From Eutrigla gurnardus (taxonomy: Eukaryota > Chordata > Actinopteri > Perciformes > Triglidae), in assembly GCA_963514095.1 (NCBI GenBank), contig OY741264.1:16614827-16678826 (forward strand): a DNA stretch of 64,000 nt, read 5' to 3'. The notes under the pieces are model-generated. The model ran no database searches and had not been told where the DNA came from. It was given only the letters and a program-made list of their open reading frames with translations. How positions within the stretch are numbered: position 1 is the stretch's first letter; every line of letters starts with the position of its first letter. Made by a program: the position numbers and the translations under genes. Positions 25,201-33,592 of the stretch are shown piece after piece.

Positions 25201-26931
25201 CAAAGTCCCATTTGAGAGGAACAGTGTCAGGATCAAAGAACTTCGACATGAATATGTACAGGTAAGTGTTACAGTCCTTTACATTTACAATACAGAATGG
25301 GTGCAGTCAAGTAAGCTGAATATATACCACTGGATCAGTACCACATAGATACATTCAGAAAGCTACACAGGTACCTGTGTGGTGGGGTGGGGCAGTTCTG
25401 TATGTGTAGTAGTGTAGTTGTGTGCTTTGAGTAAAGCCATCCACAATATGTATTTTTTGTTACAGAGAATCTTGGACATGGATGGAGCTGCCCAGCCTCA
25501 TGAATGTATTTACATTGACGAGGCTGGATTTAACCTTACCAAAAACAGACGACGGGGACGTAATATAATTGGCCAAAGGGCAATTGTGCACGTCCCGGGG
25601 CAGCGCGGGGGAAATATCACATTGTGTGCCGCCATAAGTCTTCAAGGGCTACTGCACCATCATGCCAAACTGGGTCCCTATAATGCACAACACATAATCA
25701 CATTTCTAGATGCACTTCATGATGCAGTTGTACAGGATAGACCAGAGCAGCCCAGGTTTGTTGTTGTCTGGGATAATGTTAGTTTCCATCGGGCTGCTCT
25801 GGTCCAGAACTGGTTCACTAACCATGATCAATTTGAAGTTGTGTACTTGCCCCCTTACTCGCCATTTCTAAATCCTATAGAGGAATTTTTTTCTGCTTGG
25901 AGATGGCGTGTATATGACCGCCAACCACATGCCCGTATGCCTCTTTTGCATGCAATGGAACAGGCCTGCGGAGACATTGAGGTAAGGTCAATCCAGGGAT
26001 GGATTCGGCACACAAGGGGATATTTTCCCCGATGCTTAGCAAGAGAAGACATTGCTTGTGATGTTGATGAGATCCTGTGGCCAGACCCCAACAGACGGCA
26101 GGATCCATAAGCCCACTTGCGCACAATTGTGCTTTTCTGTGTTTACAGTAGTGTATTGTTTGTTTTATTTTTGCTTTAACTGAATTTACTGTACTGTAAA
26201 ATACACCACTGTAATGTAATGATTTTGAATTGAGTATTTCATTTTTTGGTTGTTGTGAAAACGTGCCATCTGTGGAACTGAATAAAAACAGTGAAAACGA
26301 AAGACTGCAGTGTTTTATATAAAGTAAACTAGTGTGTTGCTGCTGATCTGAAAGTGTATTCATATGATGCAAGTGGGTATCATTTTGTAATCAGAGTGAC
26401 ATTTTGACAAAGGATTGTTAGGTTTTGATAGCAGAGTTTCAATTTGACATAGATGTGAATGGTTTATTTCCCAGTGTTGTGTCTTATTTGCTTGTGTGTA
26501 GAGTTTTGACACAATGAGCCAAGTTTTGCAAAACGTGTTCAAGCAACGGGCAAAAACCAAACCAAAGCTGTCAAAACCTGTTTCCGAGAGCCTCTGAAGA
26601 AAAACTACGAATCAGTTAGTTCCTTCTGACAAATGGCCTCTCCGTTATACACACTGATTAAAGCCACATTGTCTCCTGTGGAGAAATTAGTCTGAGGCCT
26701 GAAGATTCAAATGCACTCACTAATTCAGTGCCTCCTTGGGGATTCAGGAATTCAGATGGGGCAGTTGTGTTATTTGGTAAAGGTTGTAGTGACCCACATA
26801 TATCAGAGTGAAGTGGATAACGTAAACAAGAGGGTCATTTGAAAGTATTCTGAAAACAGATGTTTAAGAGAAGCAGCGAGATGCCTTTAAAGTGGTATTC
26901 CTTGAACATTGAGTACCTAATTTGATTCTGT

Positions 26932-26995
<64 letters not shown>

Positions 26996-29900
26996 AGTGT
27001 GTTTGAGAGTCAATGGCTGTGTTGTTATTGTTCTTGATGTTTTGGCCTGAGGAAATGTAAAAAATGAGCAGACTTATTTTGAGAAGACCTGGCTATGACA
27101 CCGCACATTCTGGGAAGCTGAAACCACAGACTACAATGTTGCCATGCTGCTCTGTAGCCCCAGGGGCAATCATCCATAAGTCCTTGCAAAGTCTCACCAA
27201 TCCAAATCAATACCACGGCTAAGAATAGCCCATTACTGTTATAATGTTATAGTCTTAGTATTGTTTATGGGTAATTTGATGAGAAGCAATTGAGATGTAA
27301 CTTCCTCTCCCCACAGAAACATCTGCTGAAACATCTCTGACACCTCGTTTTGTACATCCTGTACTCAGAAACAGTACAGATGCTTTGTCATAGCGGCTGA
27401 TGTTGCTATGCAACCAACCCAACTAGTTTTCTGAGGAATGAACATTATCGTCTGTTATCATCTCAAACTGCTTGTATTTGGCGACGTATGATGATTTCCA
27501 ATTAGCAGGTAGCCTTAAAACTCTGTTAATTATGCATCCCATTATACAGATTATCCGCCAAAGTACAGAGGAGTGGCCTGTGAAACTGTAATGGCTCCTA
27601 TCACACGAAACAAGAAATGCTCAATATGTCTATCGCTAACCTGTAGACAATAAGCATGATGCTACAGAGCCTGCCATTCATTCAGACTTCATTTAGACAT
27701 TTTCATTTGTTGTTACACCCAAAGAAATCATTTCTGCTGCTTAGTTTTAAATTGCTTTCTTGTGACATCAGAAATAGCGATGGGAATCACAATAAAAAAC
27801 ACTCACAATAAGTTAATTGTATTTTTTATTGTCAGGATAATGTAAATATCGTCACAAGTGAATATCATGGTAAAGAAGGGAATAATGGAGCCTGAATAAA
27901 AAAATAAAGGATACAAAAATATTTTTTTTTTATTTCTTTGCTTTTCATTAATCTGAGATATGATCCTCTTATTTAAGATAATTGTATTGATTTTCACGAC
28001 TTTCACGATTTTCTGACATAGTAAATGTTTCTTAAAGTTCGGAGTAAAATGCACCCTAGGTCATTTCCACCATGACATCCAGCCAAATACCCCCTCGGAA
28101 GCATTTTTAGCGATGGTCAGCATTGGTCAAGAAGATAGGGCTATCAGCCGAATGGCTTACTACTAGCGCGAACGGTACATTATGTATATCTCGTAAATTA
28201 CCCCACTAATAATCCATGGAATGTTACCAAACTTCTGCAGCAGTACACATAGGGTCTGTACTCACAAAACGAGGCATTTGAAAGTTTGTGGCTGGGTGTC
28301 ATGGTGGAAATGACCTAGAGTGCATTTTACTCCGAATCATCACTTTAATGAAATGTAAAGTGATTCCAGTATGTATTTGTGCCATTTACAAGTGTGAAGC
28401 ATATTTTGATGATTATGAGGATAATAGTGTGAATCACATTTATCTTGGCCAGGATAATTATGACATTTTCATGTCGTCCCATGTCTAGTCTGAAAATAGT
28501 GATAGAGCTCAAGCAGATATCATGAAGTTATTTTTTCTGTACAACCAACAGACAAGACCCCAAGGTTTTTTTCAGTTTACTATATATATAAAAGTGAAAG
28601 GCCCACTCTAGAGCCGGTATTTGGATTGTATGTCCTGGGCTACTGTTAGCGGCGTTGCACTACGGCAATGCAACACGGCGGTGCAATGGCGCAGGCACGA
28701 TTCCTAGAAAGGCTGATTTTAAGCTTAAAACAATTCTTAGTTTCCCATTATTATACACCAATGAAAACATAGCTATACATATTATATTCAATTTCTACTA
28801 ATATATCCCCCAAATCCAACCCACTGGTCTTAAAATTATTATGAAAAAAGCTGCTGATTCATTTTCTGCTGATGAATTAATTGGCAAATAATTTCAGCTC
28901 AAATGTCCGCAAAGACTCAGGAGGAATCAAAGATACTCATAACGCATGTTTGAGCTGAACTCCATGATTGTTGTCACATTTTCTATTTTTTTTCCCCATT
29001 TCCCATTTTATCAATGTTGATCATTCTCTTTGAAAAAAAAGTGAGTAAATCACTGGAAAGCATCTTTAAGTTGCACAAAAGACTAACTCCAATTCTATTC
29101 AGTTGTTTCTGAATAGAAATGAGAATATATTTATTTCTATACTTACTATTGTAATTATTCCATGCACCATGTGTTGGATTAGTATTGACCTGATAACATA
29201 GACAGTATATAAAAAGTGGACATAGTCGTCCTGACGTCACCCATTGGTTTGTGGACTACTGCTTTGAACCTTAAATTCAGTATTTCAGCCGTCGCCATCT
29301 TGGAATTTTTACAACCAGTGAAGGAAGTGACCATATTTGGACTGTAGAGAAGCGACGGGTGGATCTGATGAACACAAGCATCAGAGCAGCACCCTTACTG
29401 GATCATCTTAGTAGCTAACATTGGTAGCATGGTAGCGACCTGTCAATCACAAGGTAGCCCCGCCCTAAAGAATCCCCTGCTTTCTGGTCTGTTTGACTCT
29501 AAATGGACCATAGTGTACTCAATGAACATTATGCTGGATTAGGGCTGGGCGATTTGGCCTAAAAATAATATCTCAATTTTTTCAAACTAATGGACAATTT
29601 TCGATTTAAACCTCATTTTTTCTGTTTTTCTCTAAACAAACTAAAAAGACAAAGGCAACATTTTTATTTAATCTATATTTTTATATATATCTTTATTAAA
29701 ACAATGAAAATAAATGAGATTACCAAGTAGTCTAGGCCTATGTGAACAAATCAGTTGTTCAAGAATAAAAAAGTGAGACTCAGCTACTACGGAGTCCCTT
29801 TGAGCAAAACAGGGAGATTGAGACCATAAACTCATGTTTACAATGTTTACTGAGATAATAAATCAAGAGAGAAGTAGGCTCATTTTCTCATAGACTTCTA

Positions 29901-31323
29901 CACAATCAGACAACCAGAGGAGTCATCCCCTGATGGTCAGTGGAGAGAATGCAAGTTTAAGGCACTTCAGGCTTGGCTTCACTTTTTCTGCCTGCTTGAC
30001 TTCAAGGATCATACTTGTGTATCACATAGTCACAGGTCTCATGCACAACAGAAAGCCAAAAATCTCCTTCAGGCAAAGCGAGAGAGAAGCGCTGACCTCT
30101 GCCAATCGGGGTCCTACAGACAGCAATGAAACGTGCAGTTTGGAAGAGAGCAGCGTCATCTTTGCTATAGATGGGAGACAGACAGACAGACAGACAGGCT
30201 TGAAGAGCTGCATGGGCGTCTGACAGGCAGACTAGTGACAGAGGGTACCATGAGCTTTCATCCAAAGCACCTTACAGCAGCAGTAACAGTGTAATTTTTT
30301 TTGGGGGGGGGGGCAGCAGGTCTGTTTAGTGCCATGCTGGAGCTGCTCCTGACTGACAGACGATCATACAGGCAGACAGACGGGCGGGTCGGGAAAACAG
30401 ACAGACAGACAAACGGACAGACAGTGAGGCTAGGTGTCTGACGGCTGCACGGCTTCTCACGCCTTCATGTGTTCTTGCCAGATCAGCCTGACAGAAAATC
30501 AATGACGCTGCACTCTCACAGAGACACACGGTGGTAAAAAAAATAAATAAAAAATAAGGCAAGAACGAGACGGCGAGGCTGAACGTGCCAGCGGTCACCT
30601 GTCCTCACACAAGCGGCCCGAGAAAACAAGATCTTGATCGTGATGCCGATGGAGCATCTCTAGCCTCCAAAGCGGGGCCACATGTGTAACGGAATGTGTC
30701 CCAGCTGCAGAGCCGGCACACATATGAAAGGCCTCACTAATGAGCACGTTTGCTCCATAAAACCCATCGAGATGAATGGAGTTCCTGGTTCATTTGGACA
30801 GCGACCACTTACACTAAGCTTTGTGTGAGAGCCCCGGTGTTCTTGTGGCCTAACAGGCTATTCACATTCACCCGTGTTGTTGCAAAAACGTGCCCGACGC
30901 ATTGAGACGGTGTTTTGTGAGTGTGGCGTTCCTGTGTTTGCAGGGGAAAGGAGGATGAGCATGAACATGTCCGATAACGGATGCACTGACGTTTACATGC
31001 GCAGCCAATATTCTGGGGACAGAGGGGGGGGGGGGGGGGGCACCAACCCACCAGGCCGCATCACTGTCAGTATAACGGTTCCATCACTCCATCTTAATGT
31101 TAAAATCAGCATTATAGTCTTACTGTAGTGGAGATGGTAAAACATGTCTCCGCTCACATCATACTGTGTGATTATTCTCAGAAAGGAAACACACGTTTCA
31201 TCCTCGATCACAGATCCTGTCAAACGTTTTAAGGAAAAACAAGCTTTTATTTACCTTCATGTCGTTGACAATCGCCTGGAATAGGCCCCCGAGGGCCCCG
31301 CATTCCTTCTCCACGGTCTCCAT
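6374..31323 (-). CDS. mtss2: mtss2 (MTSS1-like / ABBA), coding exons 1-3 of a larger gene
   Basis: I-BAR (IMD) domain protein that binds acidic membrane and actin and bends the plasma membrane outward. Three minus-strand exons (31323-31255, 7327-7266, 6447-6374) splice in phase into the first 68 residues. Exon 1 reads METVEKECGALGGLFQ..., exon 2 contains SYPVWEDF and KATKLHSQLR, and exon 3 contains LAAVAFLDAFQKVADMATNT. This is the start of the first I-BAR helix. The METxEKECGALGG start and TTVLAAVAFLDAFQ fit MTSS2 better than MTSS1, from my knowledge of the family. Donors and acceptors are all GT/AG. Intron 1 is about 24 kb and intron 2 is 818 bp. The rest of the I-BAR domain and the proline-rich and WH2 parts are expected left of position 1; I found none in 1-6373. 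Family identity is near certain; the paralogue call is somewhat less so. Confidence 0.93.
7266..7327 (-). CDS. mtss2: mtss2 coding exon 2
   Basis: 62 nt between an acceptor ending in TTGCCAG and donor GTAAG. It encodes CSYPVWEDFSAKATKLHSQL plus two bases of an Arg codon completed by exon 3. The SYPxWEDF block is a hallmark of the MTSS I-BAR N terminus. It enters in phase 0 from exon 1. Confidence 0.93.
7328..8154. other. mtss2 intron 1, no feature seen
   Basis: AT-rich; nothing recognised. Confidence 0.5.
8155..8704 (+). mobile_element. SINE 3' part with a 12-unit, 41-bp minisatellite
   Basis: From 8155 to about 8640 a 41-bp unit (CTACATGTCAGCCCTGTGAT... followed by AGACTGGTTACCTGTCTGTCT) is repeated 12 times with small changes (gatAGAC, gatATAC, gatCAAC). 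The array then runs into the SINE 3' end: GGTGTACCCTACCTTCGCCC, CAATGTCAGCTCC and the tail GGTGGATGGATGGATGGATG. The tRNA head is missing. The unit is an internal module of the SINE family seen at 47932-48304. Confidence 0.88.
8705..12828. other. mtss2 intron 1, no gene seen
   Basis: About 4 kb without recognisable exon. It holds a G homopolymer of about 20 at 9451-9470, short CA patches near 9610-9710 and a CA array at 10903-10930. Confidence 0.5.
12829..13023. mobile_element. Palindromic hAT-type MITE, copy 1 (complete)
   Basis: 195 bp starting TAGTGATGTCCAAATGAAGC and ending in its reverse complement GCTTCATTTGGACATCACTA. The arms stay complementary for about 85 bp each, meeting around GCAATGGAAATATATCGG. 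Target duplication CCTGGAAT at 12821-12828 and 13024-13031 (8 bp, as for hAT elements). No coding capacity. A second copy lies at 22581-22766. Confidence 0.92.
13032..14459. other. mtss2 intron 1, no gene seen
   Basis: No recognisable exon or repeat up to the assembly gap. Confidence 0.5.
14460..14659. other. Assembly gap (200 N)
   Basis: Run of exactly 200 N, a placeholder length. Confidence 1.
15243..17568 (-). pseudogene. Transposon-borne gene of unknown function, 5' exon plus terminal exons, interrupted
   Basis: Five minus-strand exon-like blocks with GT/AG borders: 17560 and upstream (ATGGAGAAG then GTGAGC), 16482-16435, 15952-15886, 15711-15546 and 15357-15243 (TAG stop). The last three splice in perfect phase into a 96-residue C-terminal part: ...DISTPECPSTSCLIIQGDMM, then KPSGWLISIEGHVVMGPHPL, FNLEYPAAGSATLEFIQRCF, LGINPGRGSKTKKRTTMNPH and ending DFEWPS. 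I recall similar tails (E-Y-P ... TLEFIQR) in many uncharacterised fish proteins tied to repeats. Joined to the start exon, exon 2 has an in-frame stop after nine codons, so the full product is not made. The central coding part is probably deleted. Function unknown. Confidence 0.6.
16834..17300. repeat. Imperfect inverted repeat, arms about 110 bp
   Basis: Left arm 16834-16943 and right arm 17188-17300 are reverse complements with scattered mismatches; shared blocks include GTCGCTACGTGTACT and AAAACGAACG. The 244-bp loop is CpG-rich. It lies between exons 1 and 2 of the transposon-borne gene and may be a separate small element inserted there. Confidence 0.8.
17920..17975 (-). repeat. L2-like LINE 3' end fragment
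   Basis: GGGCATTTAGCAGACGCTTT followed by TGTCCAAAGCGACTTGCAAT is the inverted form of the LINE tail seen at 49227-49292. It is the insertion site of the transposon ending at 17919. Confidence 0.65.
17976..20689. other. mtss2 intron 1, no gene seen
   Basis: No exon or repeat that I recognise. Confidence 0.45.
20690..21310 (-). other. Two adjacent unrecognised open frames (119 and 83 codons)
   Basis: Minus strand: 21310-20951 (MVGTRKRPATSALLVSGQDQ... ) ends in a stop, and 20941-20690 (MDVHVILFSPFQVQHIGVGI... FLIPFLADAAVEY...) starts ten bases later in another frame. The second has balanced, protein-like composition and a possible acceptor (CGTTTCAG) inside. I know no family for either. They could be decayed transposon coding sequence or chance openings in intron 1. 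Confidence 0.25.
21649..21704. repeat. (CA)n with GTGCGCG interruption
   Basis: Compound CA array. Confidence 0.9.
21950..21989. repeat. (CA)n microsatellite
   Basis: About 19 CA units. Confidence 0.9.
22204..22241. repeat. (GT)n microsatellite
   Basis: About 18 GT units with one TTT interruption. Confidence 0.9.
22416..22957 (-). mobile_element. tRNA-derived SINE with a MITE inside
   Basis: Flanked by the 9-bp target duplication CAGCTGTAA (22407-22415 and 22958-22966). The order is inverted: tail CCATCCATCCATCG, body, then tRNA-like head near 22900-22957 with box B seen as the complement of CAAACCCGGGACC. A palindromic MITE splits the body at 22581-22766. Confidence 0.9.
22581..22766. mobile_element. 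Palindromic hAT-type MITE, copy 2
   Basis: Same element as 12829-13023, with the left 14 bp or so worn. It is flanked by CAATTAAC at 22573-22580 and 22767-22774, an 8-bp duplication of the SINE sequence into which it jumped. Confidence 0.92.
23313..23346. repeat. Perfect 34-bp palindrome
   Basis: GATTCATGATAATATATA and its exact reverse complement meet without a spacer. It can form a cruciform; no other context suggests a job. Confidence 0.9.
23347..24098. other. No feature seen
   Basis: Intronic DNA between the nested hAT and the DD35E element. Confidence 0.5.
24099..26558 (+). mobile_element. Tc1/mariner-IS630 superfamily element with intron-containing DD35E transposase, about 2.46 kb
   Basis: Terminal inverted repeats of at least 22 bp: TTTTTACCCATTGCTTGAAC(AC) at 24101-24122 against its complement at 26535-26556, with two mismatches. 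Inside is a plus-strand three-exon transposase gene (24489-26110) followed by the polyadenylation signal AATAAA at 26282. Flanking TA dinucleotides are not clear at both ends, so the outer limits are approximate. Confidence 0.85.
24489..26110 (+). pseudogene. DD35E transposase gene, three exons, one frameshift
   Basis: DDE transposase. Exon 1 (24489-24718) has an Arg/Gly-rich leader (RGRGRGRQRERGGRGRRGHA) and a helix-turn-helix ending ...TVSSIIRTFRLEN. Exon 2 (24981-25261) carries a second HTH (RQRLFTQQQELAIVNLVRAN) and linker. Exon 3 (25466-26110) holds the catalytic core: first Asp in YIDEAGFNL, second in VVWDNVSFHRA, Glu in SPFLNPIEEFF. There are 35 residues between the second Asp and the Glu. 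All splice borders are GT/AG and in phase. Near 25141 the frame shifts by one base between NNINR and TIRRIL, so this copy cannot make full transposase. The core after that is intact, which implies recent death. Confidence 0.88.
26559..28031. other. mtss2 intron 1, no gene seen
   Basis: Contains a (GT)n array at 26935-26992; otherwise nothing recognised. Confidence 0.5.
26935..26992. repeat. (GT)n microsatellite
   Basis: About 29 GT units. Confidence 0.95.
28036..28344. mobile_element. MITE with TTAA target duplication
   Basis: Long inverted ends, left TCGGAGTAAAATGCACCCTA then GGTCATTTCCACCATGAC, right its complement with few mismatches. TTAA flanks both sides (28032-28035, 28345-28348). 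TTAA points to a piggyBac- or Kolobok-type mobiliser. The left end lacks about six bases kept at the right. No coding capacity. Confidence 0.8.
28345..29202. other. No gene seen
   Basis: AT-rich intronic DNA. Confidence 0.5.
29203..29950 (-). repeat. Dispersed teleost repeat, copy 2, split by a hAT fragment
   Basis: Inverted relative to 5216-5655 and 33139-33592. The left part (29203-29538) includes CCATTGGTTTGTGGACTACT and GGACCATAG; the right part (about 29818-29950) resumes with GAGATTGAGACCATAAACTC and GAAGTAGGCTCATTTTCTCA. The interruption is the hAT end at 29540. Confidence 0.7.
29540..29815 (+). mobile_element. hAT fragment (left end)
   Basis: Starts TAGGGCTGGGCGATTTGGCC, the same class of terminus as the element at 2334. 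No matching right end was found, so it is truncated or eroded. It sits inside a dispersed repeat. Confidence 0.6.
30170..30425. repeat. Imperfect (GACA)n patches
   Basis: Two clusters of GACA/CAGA tetranucleotides (about 30176-30203 and 30354-30425), separated by unique sequence and a G homopolymer near 30303. Confidence 0.7.
31255..31323 (-). CDS. mtss2: mtss2 coding exon 1 (23 codons)
   Basis: The start codon at 31323-31321 opens 23 codons ending in ...VNDMK, followed by donor GTAAAT in phase 0. An in-frame upstream ATG at 31341-31339 would add six residues (MVDLAN). The inner start is preferred because family members begin at the equivalent Met. The exon lies at the edge of a CpG-rich stretch, as expected for a promoter-proximal exon. 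Confidence 0.92.
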
Positions 31324-31619
31324 GTTTGCCAAATCCACCATTCACCGGAATTTGCAAAAGTGCGCACCAACTGCGCGCTACCAACACTCAGCGGGTGTGG
31401 GGGGCGGGAATGCCAGAATGTATTTCCACAAAAAATCACAGCCGGGCTCTCCGGTTCCACCTTTAAACCGGGAGACCGAAAATAACGGAAGGATGCAGCG
31501 AGAACAGCAGCAGGAGGAGGAGGCTGGGGGGGGAAAACGAAAAGATGCCTAAAGAAACGGCTGGCGCTGCGGTCTCTTCCCAACGATCGGAAGATGGGCT
31601 GTGAGAGAGGGAAGATGGT

Positions 31620-31638
31620 TTCTCTCTCTCTCTGTCTC

Positions 31639-31722
<84 letters not shown>
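31620..31722. repeat. (CT)n tract upstream of mtss2
   Basis: About 100 bp of CT dinucleotides with occasional CTGT, roughly 300 bp upstream of the mtss2 start codon. On the gene's strand it is a GA tract of the kind bound by GAGA-type factors or able to form H-DNA; function is not shown. Confidence 0.9.
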
Positions 31723-31728
<6 letters not shown>

Positions 31729-32063
31729 GGGCTCTGGGTCAGTGAGGCGTACAGGGGCTCAGATAGAACCGGGACGATCGCTCATCTTGGCGCAGCCAGC
31801 GCTACGCGGAATCGGTGGGGACGCATGTGAAAGGCAGCGGAGAACCGGAGCGATGGATCGCGGCGTATCTGCTTGTATGTCGGGCTCTGTGTCTGTGCGC
31901 TCGTGCGTGTGTGCGCGGAGCTAAAGTCGGGCTTGTGATTGGCGCAGAGGCGGTGGGCTCAGCGGCGCGGGGAGAACAGCCAGTAACACGATCCATGCAA
32001 CTGCAAAGGAGTCCAAAAAAAGGAGGCTGGACAACTCCGGACGGACCTGTCACATGGCACGGA

Positions 32064-32081
32064 CACACACACACGCATGCA

Positions 32082-32134
<53 letters not shown>

Positions 32135-32142
32135 ACACACAC
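32064..32142. repeat. (CA/CACG)n compound microsatellite
   Basis: CA array with an internal block of five GCAC units. Confidence 0.9.
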
Positions 32143-32150
32143 TGTAGACC

Positions 32151-33138
32151 ACCCGAAAAAAGTGGCAGGGGGTAAATGTCAAATACATTTAGCTACAAGA
32201 ACAGTGTGTCCAGGAATGTGTCCTGATGACCCTGATTAATCACGTTTTGAAAAATATATCACTTTCATAACCTTTCAGTGACCTATGAGGACTGACACTT
32301 GAGGACCACTAACACTGTGGTAAGATTGATTTCCCATAAGGCATATCCTTCTGGCTTATTGATATGGAAAATGTGTCCAATGAGAATGAAGTGTATAGCA
32401 GATCGGTGTCAGATCGATGTCCTTCTATGTTGAGTTAGTTGAACTGTGGTTTGACTGTTGGACCTGACTCCCTTTCAAAAGTCCCATCATGTCACCACAA
32501 TGATTTTTGACTTTGACTTTGACCTGACTGTTTACTCAGGACTTCACCATGCACATAATAGCATTAAGCGTAACCACAGGCCAAACGTATCATTGGACAC
32601 CAGTTTTTCGTAATATTTTGTATTGGTATTGGTTATTGGAGCCCCGCATTAGGTATTTTGGCAGCATGGCTTTGGAATCAGAACTGAGGTTCTCTTAACT
32701 CACTTTAATCATGGAGATCTTACGACATGTAAGATCTCCATGATTAAAGTGAGAGTTAAAGTGAGTGAGTGCATATATGTATCCCCCCCCTTAAATATCC
32801 TGTGGTAAGTCTTGTGAGACAGCAATGACTCATACCGGCTATTTTCGTTATGTCCTGTATCAATACGAGAAGAAAGTAGGACTAAATTGGCTGGATTCCA
32901 AACAAGGTTCTGGCAGAATGTATGTTTAGAGAACTGAAAACTGTTGATGTTGTACAGAGTGAACGCAGCAGAAAAGATCTCACTAATATAAAAGAAGTTA
33001 CGTATTAGACTCAAGAAGAAAACTGCAAGTAAACAGTGAGCTGAAACTCGCTAAAGCAGAGGGTATTATGAAAATATTAATGACAGACCCTTTAAAAAAT
33101 CAATCTACATGTCTTGTTAGTTAGTATTTTACTATGTA
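32151..33138. other. Intergenic, no gene seen
   Basis: Upstream of mtss2. Only the perfect hairpin at 32699-32753 stands out. Confidence 0.5.
32699..32753. repeat. Perfect 25-bp hairpin with 5-nt loop
   Basis: Arm CTCACTTTAATCATGGAGAT(CTTAC), loop GACAT, then the exact reverse complement. Pairing continues outward with one bulge (CTTAA / GTTAAAG). Confidence 0.95.
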
Positions 33139-33592
33139 TTTATGGTCTCAATCTCTAGTTTCAAGTCTTCTTCGATCCAACATGATGTTCATTTCGTAAA
33201 TGATGGTCATTTAGAGTCAAACAGACCAGAAAGCAGGGGATGCTTTAGGGTAGGGCTACCTGGTGATTAACAGGCAGCTACCAATGCAATATCCAATGTT
33301 AGCTACTCAGATTACTTTAACACTTAGCTGTGAAGTTTATCTTGAATTATGAAGCTAACTTTGTTAACAGCTTCACACCAGAATCCAGATGGATCCAGAT
33401 CCAGTAAGGTTGCTGCTCGGGGTGCCGCTCTGCTGCTTGTGTTTATCAGGTCCACCCGTCGCTCCTCCACAGTCCAAATATGGTCAGTTCTGTTCAAATC
33501 CGTGATGACGACAGCCAGAATTCAGAATTTGAGGCTTCAAAACTGTAGTCCACAAACCAATGTATGACTACATCCACTTCTTATACAGTCTA
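33139..33592 (+). repeat. Dispersed teleost repeat, copy 3
   Basis: Same ordered blocks as 5216-5655 (CTCAATCTCTAGTTTCAAGT, CATGATGTTCATTTCGTAAA, AGTCCACAAACCAATGTATG), ending CACTTCTTATACAGTCTAAT. Non-coding. Confidence 0.7.

Larger units (their letters stand above)
31324..32150 (-). promoter_or_regulatory. CpG-rich 5' region of mtss2
   Basis: The sequence upstream of mtss2 exon 1 is markedly richer in G, C and CpG than the surrounding AT-rich DNA, for example around 31740-31990. This fits a CpG-island-like promoter and 5' UTR. It is broken by a (CT)n tract (31620-31722) and a CACG/CA tract (32064-32142). No TATA box or start site can be placed. Confidence 0.5.

Noticed and set aside
24489..26110. 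A domesticated host gene derived from a transposase
   Set aside because: Terminal inverted repeats still flank it and a frameshift breaks the reading, so it is simply a dead transposon.
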